Positions 8,994 through 19,334 are shown, counted from the first letter of the stretch. The stretch: 64,000 nt of DNA from Saprospiraceae bacterium (GCA_016722285.1 JADKGI010000001.1:1-64000), one strand, 5' to 3'. Notes: a model not told the origin generated them from the letters alone. Numbers and translations are program-made.

Positions 8994-9001
8994 CAAAAGT
9001 A
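8994..9001 (-). promoter_or_regulatory. -7 element of the folA operon
   Basis: The minus strand reads TACTTTTG, a match to the Bacteroidota TAnnTTTG box, 29 bases before the folA start. No clear -33 TTG was found. Confidence 0.45.
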
Positions 9002-9083
9002 AAAGTATCCTGAAATTAAATCATATTTATCTGTCTGTTTGTCTAATTCTGTTATTTTTACAATATCAAATAAAAAAAGTGAA

Positions 9084-10822
9084 ATGAGTTTTCAAATCAA
9101 AGAGCAGGATAAAAAATATGATGTGGTCATCGTTGGCTCAGGAGCCGGAGGGGGTATGGCTGCTAAAATTCTCTCAGAGGCGGGACTAGCTGTGGCCGTT
9201 CTGGAAGCAGGCGGTGACTTTGATCCAGCTAAAGATGAATACAAAACTCAATTAAAATGGCCGTGGGAATCTCCACGAAGAGGTGCGAATACACAACGGG
9301 CTTTTGGAGATTTTGATGCAGCCTGGGGTGGATGGGATATGGAAGGTGAGCCTTATACCAGGGCAGAAGGCACAAAATTTGACTGGTTCAGATCCAGAAT
9401 GCTTGGAGGGAGAACCAATCATTGGGGACGCATATCATTGAGATTCGGCCCGAAGGATTTCAAAAGAAAAGATCAGGATGGCCTTGGTGACAATTGGCCT
9501 ATCACTTATGATGAAGTCAAGCCATATTACGACAAGGTAGATAAACTTATAGGGGTATTTGGCACTAATGAAGGTTTGCCAAATGATCCGGATGGATTTT
9601 TTCTTCCACCACCTAAGCCAAGATTGCATGAACTCTTTGTAAAAAAGGCGGAGGAAAAGCCGAAGTCCCGGTCATACCTTCCAGGCTTTCTATTCTCACC
9701 AGAAAAATAAACAGCGAAAGAGGGGTTTGTTTTTTTTGCAGTCAGTGCAACAGAGCTTGTCAGGTATATGCTGATTTCTCTTCAGGTACATGTCTGGTAA
9801 AACCGGCTATGCAAAAAGGAAAGGTTGAGCTTTATACCGATGCTATGGTAAGAGAGGTATTAACGGATGAAAAAGGGATGGCAACAGGGGTCCTGTACAT
9901 TGATAAAAAGGATATGAAGGAATATAAAATAGGGGCCAAAGTGGTTGTACTCGCTGCATCAGCCTGTGAAACAGCACGTATCATGCTCAATTCCAAATCT
10001 AAACTACACCCCAATGGCTTGTCCAACAGTTCGGGTGTATTGGGCAGATATCTGCATGACAGTACAGGGACAGACAGGATGGGATTTATGCCTGAGCTGG
10101 TGGACAGAACCAGATACAATGAGGATGGTGTGGGTGGCCTTCATGTATATTCTCCCTGGTGGCTAGATAATAAAAAATTGAATTTTCCCAGAGGATATCA
10201 TATCGAATACTGGGGTGGTATGGGGATGCCATCATACGGTTTTGGATTCGGTATGGACACGATGCGCAAGTATATCACTGACGAGGTTGGTAATCCATCA
10301 CCCAATGGTGGCTATGGACCAGCATTGAAAAATGATATCAGAAGAATGTATGGCAGCATGATCGGTATGTCAGGACGCGGGGAGAGTATTCCTCAATATG
10401 ACAACTATTGTGACATAGATCCGGAAACTGTGGACAAATTTGGGATACCGGTACTTAGGTTTCATTATAATTGGACTAAACACGAGGTCAATCAGGCAAA
10501 ACATATGCACGAGACTTTTGAAGAAATTTTGACCGGAATGGGGGCCGTATTACTGGGTAAAAAACCGGATGAAACCACCCAAAACGGATTGGCTGCTCCT
10601 GGTCGTATAATCCATGAAGTCGGTACCTCGCGTATGGGTGATGATCCGAAAACATCCGTATTGAATAAATATGCTCAGGCACATGAATGCAAAAACCTAT
10701 TTGTAACTGATGCCGGATCTTTTGTATCTCAGGCAGACAAAAACCCAACCTGGACAATTCTTGCTCTTTCGTGGAGAACATCTGAATATATCATTGACCA
10801 ACTTAAAAAACAAAATATCTGA
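9084..10822 (+). CDS. GMC family oxidoreductase, split by a frameshift
   Basis: It should encode a flavin-dependent dehydrogenase of about 580 residues. The N-terminal FAD site is VVIVGSGAGGG (residues 14-24), followed by LGGRTNHWGR. Near 9640-9660 the frame shifts: one frame ends at 9710, while the next carries EVPVIPSRLSILT, a Cys cluster (CFFCSQCNRAC) and everything from 9809 on. The C-terminal GMC domain ends with EVGTSRMGDD and NPTWTILALSWR. The Cys cluster resembles the iron-sulfur site of membrane-linked FAD sugar dehydrogenases. The next gene encodes the matching small subunit, so sugar or sugar-acid oxidation in the periplasm is likely. I prefer the ATG at 9084 over the upstream TTG. 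Confidence 0.8.
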
Positions 10823-10824
10823 TT

Positions 10825-11529
10825 ATGGACAGAAGAGAAAATATTAAAGTTTTGCTGGCTGGAACGGTAGCTACAGGATTTCTGATCAGTTCAGGGTGCG
10901 CTCCTGATGATATAAAAAAATCAGAAAGTATCATAGCTGCAGGATTATACGGTCGTACTCCAAAAGAAATTGAGGTAGATAGTAAGTTAATGGCTGACAC
11001 TTTTTTTTCTGATCATGAGAAAAAAATAGTAAGCCTGATTTCAGAAATAATAATACCAAAAGATGACGTGTCCATAGGTGCCACAGAAGCAGGCGTTACC
11101 GATTTTATTGAATTTATGGTGAAAGACTATCCAAAATTTCAACTGCCTATCCGAGGCGGACTTATGTGGCTGGAGAATCTGAGTTGGGCTACTTTTGACA
11201 ATTCGTTTGTTGTTATCACCCCTGAACAAAGGATAATACTGGTTGACAAAATAGCATGGCCCGATACTGCAGAAGAAGATATGCTGTATGGCGTTAAGTT
11301 TTTTAATCTGATGCGCAATTTAGTTTGTACCGGTTTTTTTACATCGAAAGAAGGAATAAAAGATATCGGGTATGTCGGCAACAGACCGAACCAATGGGAT
11401 GGCGTACCGGCGGAAGTACTGAAAAAACATGGATTGAGCTATGATGAAAAGACGCTGAAAGAATGTCTGAAAATAGAAGACCAGCATAAAATAGTACAAT
11501 GGGGTGAAAAAGGCAATATCATAGGTTAA
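10825..11529 (+). CDS. Gluconate 2-dehydrogenase subunit 3 family protein
   Basis: The 234-residue protein starts MDRRENIKVLLAGTVATGF, a twin-arginine-like signal, followed by an SSGC lipobox at about residue 25. The body has the subunit-3 pattern: VSLISEIIIPKDD, GATEAGVTDFIEFMVKDYP and later GFFTSKEGIKDIGYVGNRPNQWDG. It begins two bases after the GMC gene and is its accessory subunit, probably needed for export or cofactor assembly of the larger partner. The partner's own cytochrome subunit is not present next to them. Confidence 0.85.
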   Translation: MDRRENIKVLLAGTVATGFLISSGCAPDDIKKSESIIAAGLYGRTPKEIEVDSKLMADTFFSDHEKKIVSLISEIIIPKDDVSIGATEAGVTDFIEFMVKDYPKFQLPIRGGLMWLENLSWATFDNSFVVITPEQRIILVDKIAWPDTAEEDMLYGVKFFNLMRNLVCTGFFTSKEGIKDIGYVGNRPNQWDGVPAEVLKKHGLSYDEKTLKECLKIEDQHKIVQWGEKGNIIG

Positions 11530-11548
11530 TAAAATTTTGGAACATATC

Positions 11549-11980
11549 ATGTGGTCATTTATTGTAGAAAGCCCTTCAGAGTTGGTTGATATTGCCCGAA
11601 GCCTATTGTCGGAATGTCAGGAAAGTAAGATATTTGCATTAACCGGAAATCTGGGTGCGGGCAAGACAACTTTAATCCGGTATCTATGCAGGCAACTTGG
11701 CTATACCGGAGAAGTGACAAGCCCTACTTTTTCTTTAATAAATGAGTATCAGACAAAAAGCGGCCCTGTTTATCATATGGATTTATATAGGGTCAAAAAT
11801 ATCGAAGAAGCCCAGGATTTCGGAATAGAAGAATACCTGTACAGCGGAAATTATTGCTTCATTGAGTGGCCTGAAATTTTGGAAGACATTCTGGATTCAA
11901 ATATTTATTCTATTACCATTACCCCATCACTTTCCGGTGAAAGAAAAATAGAAGTGCGATTACTATCAAAATCCACATAA
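11549..11980 (+). CDS. tsaE: tRNA threonylcarbamoyladenosine synthesis ATPase TsaE
   Basis: This protein of 143 residues works with TsaB and TsaD to form t6A37 on ANN-decoding tRNAs. The Walker A site is GNLGAGKTTLIRYL (residues about 34-47). TSPTFSLINEY, YHMDLYR and a closing FIEWPE are the family's signature segments. I chose ATG 11549 (MWSFIVESPSEL) over a TTG four codons earlier. It follows the gluconate dehydrogenase subunit by about 20 bp. Confidence 0.92.
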   Translation: MWSFIVESPSELVDIARSLLSECQESKIFALTGNLGAGKTTLIRYLCRQLGYTGEVTSPTFSLINEYQTKSGPVYHMDLYRVKNIEEAQDFGIEEYLYSGNYCFIEWPEILEDILDSNIYSITITPSLSGERKIEVRLLSKST

Positions 11981-12015
11981 TTTAATAGATTTGTCATCCC
12001 ATTCAATAAAGGCAG

Positions 12016-13249
12016 ATGAGCAAACTGAATAAACCCATCATTTTTTCTGATTTTTTTTACAGAAGGTCAGTATGAATCTGAGGTAGAAACACTTGCCATC
12101 AGAGATCGGAAAAAGAGCCTCACTATTGGTATTCCTAAAGAAATTATACTCTGTGAGCACAGGGTCGCACTTGCCCCTCAATCTATCAGAACCTTAGTCG
12201 GGTACGGACACAAAATTGTCATCGAATCCGGTGCAGGTTTGAAATCAAATTTTTCAGACCTTCATTATTCCGAGGCAGGGGCAGAAGTATTATACAGCAA
12301 AGAAGAAATTTTTAAGTCTCAGGTTCTGGTAAAAATAGCCCCGCCTACCTCAGAAGAAATTGATCTTATGCAGGCAGATCAGATTCTGATCTCTCCGCTT
12401 CAGTTGCCCGTACTGAAGGATGATTATTTGGAAAAGCTTAAGAAAAAGAAAATAACTGCACTGGCAATGGAATATCTTCAATCGGAAGATGGAAGTTATC
12501 CGATCGTGCGTATAATGAGCGAAATTGCCGGCATGTGCAGTGTTCTTACAGCAGCAGAGTACCTCAATAACACCAGAGAAGGAGGTCGTGGTTTGCTGCT
12601 CGGTGGTGTATCAGGGGTACCACCTGCCAAAATAGTCATACTGGGTGCGGGAGTTGTGGCAGAATCAGCCATAAAGATTGCCATCGGTCTGGGTGCCTCA
12701 ATCCGTGTTTTTGATAACGATATTACTAAACTCATGCGCTTGCAGAATGCAGTAGGCAGACATCTCCACACCTCATCTATCAACCCGGTTTACTTAGCTT
12801 ATCAATTGACCAGCGCTGATGTAGTCATCGGGGCGATACATTCCAAAAGTGGAAGGGCCCCCATTATTGTAACCGAAGAAATGGTTTCAAAAATGAAGGA
12901 CGGAGCTGTCATCATCGACGTAAGTATAGACCAGGGAGGATGTTTTGAAACGTCACAAATGACCACCCTCGATGATCCCAGTTTTATAAAACATGGAGTA
13001 ATACACTATTGTGTTCCTAATATCGCTTCCAAAGTAAGCCGAACCGCATCTTTGGCAGTAAGTAATATAATCACACCCTTATTATTAAAAATGGGTACAA
13101 GTCAGAATTTTGATAATATCCTTTATGAAAATGCCGGAATCAGACACGGTTGTTATACATATAAAGGGTGTATTACCAATGAATATTTAAGCAGGAGGTT
13201 TGGAATGAAATATACAAGCCTGGACCTTCTTATGACTAGTAAACTTTAA
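12016..13249 (+). CDS. ald: Alanine dehydrogenase, frameshifted near the N-terminus
   Basis: The enzyme interconverts L-alanine and pyruvate with NAD. The ATG at 12016 starts MSKLNKPIIFSDFF and then stops. Shifting by one base inside a run of eight T (12051-12058) restores TEGQYESEVETLAIRDRKK and the conserved LTIGIPKE and EHRVALAP, joining an open frame to 13249. GAGVVAES is the NAD-binding loop and VIIDVSIDQGGCFETS a family signature. The joined product has about 410 residues, usual for the Bacteroidota branch, which carries an N-terminal extension. A start inside the second frame would remove the substrate loop, so the break is probably an error or a real mutation. Confidence 0.85.
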
Positions 13250-13257
13250 TATATATT

Positions 13258-13848
13258 ATGTCAGAACAAAATCTAATTAAAATATCCGGAACCCCATCTG
13301 TTATGGATGCCGGCACACTGATATCTAAGGTAAATAAATACAAGCAGGTACTCCAAAATACCATTACCTATCGCAAATCATGGCACGATGATATAAAACC
13401 TATGATCACTAAGACTCTGAAGGATATTCTGAAGCAAGCGAAACTTCCTAAAGCAGAAGTTATAAATCGGGACAATATAGATAATCTGGAAGCAGTCATA
13501 CTGGATCTGGGAAGGTCAAGCAGCGGCATCTCAGAAAATGTCGAAGATTCAGGAGTGAAACGAACCATGATCAAATCCAACGGGTCGCTTATGTATCAGC
13601 AACTGTTTAATGGAAAAATCATGGTGATGATCCAAAGTCCATCCATTGAAGGATACGGACAACCAAAGCCACCTATAATGGTGGAAATATTGAGACCCGA
13701 TGAAATAAAGGCACCTTTTATCATACGTCATATGGAGGCATTTCTCAAAGACATAACAGATTGGGAAGATTTTGATGATGATGAGCAAAAACCGGCAACG
13801 ATAGGTTTCAACCCGATAGGTTTTAATCCCGATCAGGCTCAGGTATAA
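13258..13848 (+). CDS. Conserved hypothetical protein
   Basis: The protein has 196 residues, begins MSEQNLIKISGTPSV and starts eight bases after ald, so it is probably cotranscribed. No signal peptide or membrane segment is seen. A helical N-terminal half (ITKTLKDILKQAKLPKAEV) is followed by a beta-rich part (NGSLMYQQLFNGKIMVMIQSP) and an acidic stretch (DWEDFDDDEQ). The tail repeats the GFNP tetrapeptide (IGFNPIGFNPDQ). I do not recognise a family, although similar proteins appear to be common in Bacteroidota. Confidence 0.7.
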   Translation: MSEQNLIKISGTPSVMDAGTLISKVNKYKQVLQNTITYRKSWHDDIKPMITKTLKDILKQAKLPKAEVINRDNIDNLEAVILDLGRSSSGISENVEDSGVKRTMIKSNGSLMYQQLFNGKIMVMIQSPSIEGYGQPKPPIMVEILRPDEIKAPFIIRHMEAFLKDITDWEDFDDDEQKPATIGFNPIGFNPDQAQV

Positions 13849-13873
13849 TAGAATGTATAAGTTTTTCTGCTGG

Positions 13874-15001
13874 TTAATCGGGATTGACTATTTCAGCTTT
13901 TTCCAGCCTTTTTCTTTTTTGCACTTGTCTGAACCAGACAGGGATAATGATGGCTCCTGCCAGAAGATACGAGTAATAGCTGATCAATCGCCACACCAGT
14001 GCTATCAATACAGCAATACCCACAGGGATATAATCACTATAGAATCCACCAAACAAAAATTCAGCAACGCCCGCTGCCCCCGGAGTCGGGCTGAATGCTG
14101 TAATAGTGTGCATGGCCATACCTCTGGCCAGTATGATCAAATGATCATATACGGCAGGGCTGATACCTGATACCAAAGCCACTATCAGACAATTGATAGC
14201 AAAAAACCGGGTAATCCATGCTCCGGTAGTAGCCCCGAACGACCAAAGATGGAAAGATATTGGTTTGTTTTTTATACTCACTGAAGTAGTGACTATGTCA
14301 TATGCTGTCGATCTGAGATCTTCCCTGAATCTTTTTAAAATGGGCCACCTGCTCAATATGATCAAAAGCCTTTTTATAGATCTAGGGTTAATAAAAAGTC
14401 CATAAAAAAATAACGCACCATACGCCATCATAAAAAACAGTACAGTCAGAAATGTAATGCCATAACCATCTATATCACTGAATACATGCATACCGGGCCT
14501 GATCATGATGGGACCCAGAAAAATGTATAACAGAGGCATATAGAGAACAAAAAAAACCGTGTCAATCACCATGCTGTACAGCACAACCGAAATGGTTTTA
14601 GCTCCGGACAACTTTTCCTGAGATAAAAGAAAAAAAGCAACGCCGGCACCACCTACACTTGTCGGCGAAACCGATGATGAAAACTCCCAGATAATAATGA
14701 GTTCTATTGCTTTGGGCCATGAAAAAGCGTGATCACTCATGATTCTGAGTCTCCACGCATAAAAAAGGTGCCTGGTCACATACATCAATATGGCCAAAAA
14801 GAGCCAAAATAAGGTATGATTACTCAAATTCAATTTGGAAAGTTCCTGAATATCAAGCTGCCGGCTCATCATCCATATGATGACCCCGATGCCAATAATA
14901 ATTGGAAAAAAAACTTTTGAAACCCTCAGGTTATCCAATGCCGATTTATCATCATGATGATGATGGTTGTGTGGCGTATGTGGAATATCTTTTGGATTCA
15001 A
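13874..15001 (-). CDS. UPF0104/lysylphosphatidylglycerol-synthase-like membrane protein
   Basis: The 375-residue protein has about eight hydrophobic segments and the pattern of the COG0392 flippase-like family: SSVSPTSVGGAGVAFFLLSQE near residue 110, and FSPTPGAAGVAEFLFGGF near 310. These proteins lie in the inner membrane and are thought to move lipids or lipid-linked molecules; this one lacks the synthase domain of MprF. The first 20 residues are rich in His and Asp (PHTPHNHHHHDD), possibly a metal-binding tail. It follows the polysaccharide genes on the same strand, 72 bp away. Confidence 0.8.
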   Translation of the reverse strand: MNPKDIPHTPHNHHHHDDKSALDNLRVSKVFFPIIIGIGVIIWMMSRQLDIQELSKLNLSNHTLFWLFLAILMYVTRHLFYAWRLRIMSDHAFSWPKAIELIIIWEFSSSVSPTSVGGAGVAFFLLSQEKLSGAKTISVVLYSMVIDTVFFVLYMPLLYIFLGPIMIRPGMHVFSDIDGYGITFLTVLFFMMAYGALFFYGLFINPRSIKRLLIILSRWPILKRFREDLRSTAYDIVTTSVSIKNKPISFHLWSFGATTGAWITRFFAINCLIVALVSGISPAVYDHLIILARGMAMHTITAFSPTPGAAGVAEFLFGGFYSDYIPVGIAVLIALVWRLISYYSYLLAGAIIIPVWFRQVQKRKRLEKAEIVNPD

Positions 15002-15073
15002 AGGTTTATTAATTTTACTTTAGCAGAGCATCAAGGTACAATACCCAATTGATATATAATGTTTTAGTTCAGG

Positions 15074-16525
15074 TCATTTTGTTGACTTAGCAGTTTTCAT
15101 TTCTTTAGAATAATAAAGCAAAATAGCCGCATTAAAAAAGAAAAATGGTCCTACCTTATCTGTCTCTATCAGGTCATTGATCAGACACATTGAAAAAATA
15201 ATGATAAGGCCGAGTGTCGTTGCCATTATGATATATTTATCCCTGATATTCTTACTGTTGTGATACAGACTTTCACCCTCAATGAGTAGCAAAAAACAAA
15301 GTGCTATTAGTATGACAAATCCAATAAATCCTTGTTCTACCCAGGTCATAAGAAAGTAATTGTGAATCCCTGAATGATCCGGGTTATTGCTGACATATGT
15401 TTGAAATCTGGAAATGGAATATAATTTGTAATTTGAATAAAAACTTCCCGGACCAAAACCAAGCCAGAAGTGATCCTGAATCATCTCTATGCCGGACATC
15501 CAACGATATACTCTCTCCATGGACGAAATATCCTCCAGTTTATAGGTTGCTTCCAACAGATTGTCAAATTCAGTATGTGTAATGGTGCGCTCAAAATTAG
15601 GAGCAAGGTCCATAAATTTATTATTCAGGGATAAGTATGAAATACCTGTAATAGCCACTACGGAGCTTATAAAAAGTGAATGCCTGACCCATCTTTTTTT
15701 TATGATATACCAGGCTCCCCAAGCTATGATCATAGACAAAATAGCCGCCCTCGTAAAGCTAAAATAAATACCTGCTATGAATATCAGGAAGATAAAACCC
15801 ATATTAAAATTTGGCTTTCCTTCGAGTTTATTTATCCTGAAAAATGCCCATACAAACGGTAGGCAAACCACTGAAATAGCCGCATAATTGACATGGTTTC
15901 TGAAAAATGGCCTGACTACCTCATATGTTGCAGTAAAACTGAATCCATGGAAAGCATGCCTGACCAGAACTATACATATGGATACAAACAGAAACTTATA
16001 CAATATACGATACACTTTCTCCAGATCGGTAGATTGTTTCACAAAGAGAAGGGGCATAATAAAAAAAGGGAGAAGGTACCAGATTTTTGCCGCCAGAAAT
16101 TTAAATGAAATCAGTGGATATGTCGAATTGATGGAAGTGATAAATATCCAGAAAACATGCACAGCCAGCATGATAAAAACCGGATGTATTACATAATGCC
16201 GGGATAGTCCGAACCTTTTCCGACTCAGTATAGCCAGTGTTATGGCCGACAGAACGATCATAATCGGCTCTGAAGGAATATCCGTTCCCAAGCCTGCCCC
16301 TTCAAAATAAAATTCAACTGAAAACGGAAGTACGACAAATGTAAGGTAAAAAAGTCTTCGGTAATCTTCAATTATATAGGTCAGGGCTATTATTGAAAAA
16401 GGTAATATAAATGGAAATACATTTTTCAGATATACTGAAAGGAGGGTCGATAGGACTATGACACTAAGGAAGAATTTGAAAAGCAGTTTGTCATATGTCG
16501 CTGAACCCATATAAGCATCCTTCAT
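15074..16525 (-). CDS. O-antigen ligase family protein
   Basis: It has 483 residues with about twelve hydrophobic segments. The large periplasmic loop contains GFGPGSFYSNYKLY and HSGIHNYFLMTWVEQGFIG, the signature of the Wzy_C/WaaL family. Members either polymerise repeat units or ligate polysaccharide to lipid A core or other acceptors; sequence alone does not say which. It is preceded by a Wzz-like gene 13 bp away and by a flippase, so it belongs to a surface polysaccharide pathway. No glycosyltransferase gene lies in this window. Confidence 0.85.
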   Translation of the reverse strand: MKDAYMGSATYDKLLFKFFLSVIVLSTLLSVYLKNVFPFILPFSIIALTYIIEDYRRLFYLTFVVLPFSVEFYFEGAGLGTDIPSEPIMIVLSAITLAILSRKRFGLSRHYVIHPVFIMLAVHVFWIFITSINSTYPLISFKFLAAKIWYLLPFFIMPLLFVKQSTDLEKVYRILYKFLFVSICIVLVRHAFHGFSFTATYEVVRPFFRNHVNYAAISVVCLPFVWAFFRINKLEGKPNFNMGFIFLIFIAGIYFSFTRAAILSMIIAWGAWYIIKKRWVRHSLFISSVVAITGISYLSLNNKFMDLAPNFERTITHTEFDNLLEATYKLEDISSMERVYRWMSGIEMIQDHFWLGFGPGSFYSNYKLYSISRFQTYVSNNPDHSGIHNYFLMTWVEQGFIGFVILIALCFLLLIEGESLYHNSKNIRDKYIIMATTLGLIIIFSMCLINDLIETDKVGPFFFFNAAILLYYSKEMKTAKSTK

Positions 16526-16538
16526 ACTATCTATGGCT

Positions 16539-17615
16539 TTATGCTTTTGAATATTTCATATTTTCGATGACGAAAACTGAAAGGAACAATAAAGCAATGC
16601 CACAAAGAAATATAAGGATGACAATCACACTTCTTTTCGGTTTTGATTTCTCCACCGGTACATCTGCCTTTTCCACTACATGCAGAGCAGTAAAAGGGGC
16701 TGCATAAGTAGCATTCAATTGCTTTAGTCTTTCCTTATCCAGACTTATCTGATCAAGAAGCCGGCTAAGTTCCTGCTCCATTTGTTTAAGTTCTGACAGG
16801 ACGGGAGCATATTTTTCGAGCTCAGTATTTGCTTTATTGATTTTGTTAATGGCTCCCATTTCTACTGCCATATTTTTTATCACAGAATCTTTGTATGCTG
16901 GATATTTTTTATAAAAAGCAATTTTTCCTCTCGCCTCTTCAACTTCTGATGTGGCGTCAGACAGCATTCTGGTATATAATCCTGACTGACCCCATGTTTC
17001 GAATATATCAGAAGATTCTTTGATTCTAAGCAATCTTTTGGCCAATGAGTCCCCCTGCACTTGTTTTATCGCCAGGTTTTCATTGTAGTTTGAAATCAAT
17101 TTGTACTGAGAATCTTTGACAATTTTTTGGGCCAGCTCTTCTATTTTATTTCTCGCTGCATTGGCCATAGCTGCTGCTATTACAGGATCTTTATCTTCAA
17201 CTATCAGATCAAGAGCTCCATATTTGGTCTTTATTGTCTGATAGTTCTCCAGCAATTCTTCTTTTACCTTAAATTTTGCTTTTTTACTATCCTTATCAAT
17301 ATCATAATGCTTGTACAAATCAAATGAATCAATCAGATGGAAAAGCAGATCATGGGAAATGGCAATAGCAAACAACCTGTCCAGATCTCTGTCATCTCCA
17401 TATATTCGTACTTCTTTCTCATCACCGCCAATGGGAATCGGTTTAGCCAGATCTGGGCTTGCAGCATAAAATGTAGTCTCTGCTTTATAATAGTTGGGTA
17501 ATAAAAGGCTTCCGCCGACACTCAGAATCAGGATTAGTATTGCCGCCCGAATCAATTCTCTTTTCCATTTGTAAAGCTGCGAAATAAAAATACCCAAATT
17601 ATATTCCTTATCCAT
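16539..17615 (-). CDS. Wzz-type polysaccharide chain-length protein
   Basis: The 358 residues show the usual layout: a transmembrane helix near 20-40 (AAILILILSVGGSLLL), a periplasmic part with long coiled-coil helices (residues about 180-310), a Pro-rich stretch before the end (VPVEKSKPKRS) and a second transmembrane helix (VIVILIFLCGIALLFLSVFVI). No tyrosine kinase domain follows, unlike Wzc. It should set chain length together with the neighbouring polymerase or ligase. Start MDKEYNLGIFISQLYKWKR. Confidence 0.8.
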   Translation of the reverse strand: MDKEYNLGIFISQLYKWKRELIRAAILILILSVGGSLLLPNYYKAETTFYAASPDLAKPIPIGGDEKEVRIYGDDRDLDRLFAIAISHDLLFHLIDSFDLYKHYDIDKDSKKAKFKVKEELLENYQTIKTKYGALDLIVEDKDPVIAAAMANAARNKIEELAQKIVKDSQYKLISNYNENLAIKQVQGDSLAKRLLRIKESSDIFETWGQSGLYTRMLSDATSEVEEARGKIAFYKKYPAYKDSVIKNMAVEMGAINKINKANTELEKYAPVLSELKQMEQELSRLLDQISLDKERLKQLNATYAAPFTALHVVEKADVPVEKSKPKRSVIVILIFLCGIALLFLSVFVIENMKYSKA

Positions 17616-17642
17616 ATACTATTGATTGCGCTTATCGGTCAT

Positions 17643-19082
17643 TCATTTTTTTCTGTTGAAAAGCAATGATATATCCTGTTTATCGATGATTTTGAAAATA
17701 AACGACAAAAGTACACAAATTAATATACAAGCCCCCAGATTAAGATACCATTCAACACCTTTAAAATTAGAAAACAACCCAAAAAAGAAGAAAATACTTA
17801 TACCAAATGCAGATATTCTGATCATGACGTTTTTTGACATGACTATACCCTTTTCTCTTTTCACCAGATAAATCTGCCCTATCATCACAAATGATTGTGT
17901 AATTAAAGTAGCGATAGATGCTCCTATAGCTTTATATGCGGGAATGAGGATAAGGCATAAAATGACGTTTAGCAACAAACCAATTGCAAGGATCACATTC
18001 AGGTTTCTCACCTTGCCGGTAGCAACTAGCAGCGTACCGTATATATATGAGACCGCTACCATAAAATAGCTTAGCATAAGTATTTTAAGCGTGACGAAAA
18101 ACTGGGGTTGGTATTCAGTGTACAGCAAACTCAATATTTTATCTCCATAAAACCAAATGGAAACGACCACCACAAGGCTTATCGCTCCGGTGTATCTAAG
18201 ACCTGTGTTTACCAGTTCTTTGATGACGTCTGATTGATTGATTTGAGATGCATACATCGGGAGCAAGAGAGCAGCAAAAAGATATCCCACCATATTTGCT
18301 GCATCATAAAATCTGTATGCGGCTGCATATACCCCGGCTTGATAATTATTGTCATGCAATAACAAACCCAACATTACCCCATCCAGTTTATTATACGTAG
18401 TCATAAAGACCATAATGAGTACGAAAGGAGCCCCGGATTTGATAACATTTGAGAATTCTGACCTGCGGATAGGCTTAAATACAGGTTTGATTTTCTGAAT
18501 GATTATAAATCCAGCAACACAGCATGCAATAAAATAGGCGACAATCTGTACAATTATTAAAAATCTGATATTAAAATGGTCTTTATAAGACGAGAAATAC
18601 ACTAAATATCCAAGGATAATGATCATCAGCATCTTGTCCAGAGAAGATAACAAACTGTCTGTCCTGTAATATCCTATTCCGGCTATAACACCTCTGAATA
18701 TCATAAATAAGGAACTTAATACGAAACTGACAGAAATATAGATTACTATACTTAAATCATGATAACCTGACATAAATGCTGTCAGCCAGGTCAGGAATAT
18801 GAAAAAAAGGCCTAAAAGAAGTTTTATTTGGAGTAGGTTAGCGAAATGAATCCCAACAGTTCCTGTATTTTTAGGTACATACTGCGCATTCCAGTTCTGA
18901 ATACCAGGATCATTTATAAACTGAAAAAGGAAAACAAAATTAAAATAAAAAAAATAAAGGCCATATGATTCCGTACCCACGAGGTCCTGAACTCTGGCTT
19001 CAATGCCAAAAATGTACACCGGTTTTATCAATAAATTGATAATAAATAACAGGATAATATTAATAATGAATTCTCTCCTCAT
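17643..19082 (-). CDS. Polysaccharide flippase, Wzx/oligosaccharide flippase family
   Basis: The 479-residue protein has about fourteen hydrophobic segments, as expected of MOP-superfamily exporters that flip undecaprenyl-linked repeat units. Segments such as NKLDGVMLGLLL near residue 230 and AAAYRFYDAANMVGYLFAALLLPMY near 250 are typical. It is the first gene of the polysaccharide group on this strand, with a TACCTTTG -7 box just upstream (19089-19096). Confidence 0.85.
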   Translation of the reverse strand: MRREFIINIILLFIINLLIKPVYIFGIEARVQDLVGTESYGLYFFYFNFVFLFQFINDPGIQNWNAQYVPKNTGTVGIHFANLLQIKLLLGLFFIFLTWLTAFMSGYHDLSIVIYISVSFVLSSLFMIFRGVIAGIGYYRTDSLLSSLDKMLMIIILGYLVYFSSYKDHFNIRFLIIVQIVAYFIACCVAGFIIIQKIKPVFKPIRRSEFSNVIKSGAPFVLIMVFMTTYNKLDGVMLGLLLHDNNYQAGVYAAAYRFYDAANMVGYLFAALLLPMYASQINQSDVIKELVNTGLRYTGAISLVVVVSIWFYGDKILSLLYTEYQPQFFVTLKILMLSYFMVAVSYIYGTLLVATGKVRNLNVILAIGLLLNVILCLILIPAYKAIGASIATLITQSFVMIGQIYLVKREKGIVMSKNVMIRISAFGISIFFFFGLFSNFKGVEWYLNLGACILICVLLSFIFKIIDKQDISLLFNRKK

Positions 19083-19088
19083 CTAAAG

Positions 19089-19096
19089 CAAAGGTA
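19089..19096 (-). promoter_or_regulatory. -7 element for the polysaccharide gene group
   Basis: The minus strand reads TACCTTTG (TAnnTTTG), seven bases before the start codon. That would give a nearly leaderless message. The -33 element is not clear. Confidence 0.4.
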
Positions 19097-19172
19097 AAGA
19101 TTATTTTATCTTAAAGTCATGCTTAATACTGTATCCTTATTCATTAAAAATGAAAAATAAGTCATGTTCTGT

Positions 19173-19202
19173 TTTGATTTATAAAAAAAGAACTTACTTT
19201 TG
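19173..19202 (+). promoter_or_regulatory. Promoter of tRNA-Phe
   Basis: TTTG (19173-19176) and TACTTTTG (19195-19202) are separated by 18 bases, a near-consensus Bacteroidota promoter. The tRNA starts 22 bases downstream. Confidence 0.7.
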
Positions 19203-19223
19203 CGACGCTTTAGAAAAAGCTAA

Positions 19224-19296
<73 letters not shown>

Positions 19297-19300
19297 CAAA

Positions 19301-19334
19301 AAGGGAAGTTTCTTAATTGGAAACTTCCCTTTTT
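19301..19334 (+). terminator. Rho-independent terminator of tRNA-Phe
   Basis: AAGGGAAGTTTC (19301-19312) pairs perfectly with GAAACTTCCCTT (19320-19331) and is followed by T. It starts five bases after the tRNA. Confidence 0.9.

Noticed and set aside
9832..10119. Antisense frames within the GMC oxidoreductase gene
   Set aside because: Shadow frames of a strongly recognised gene with no similarity of their own.
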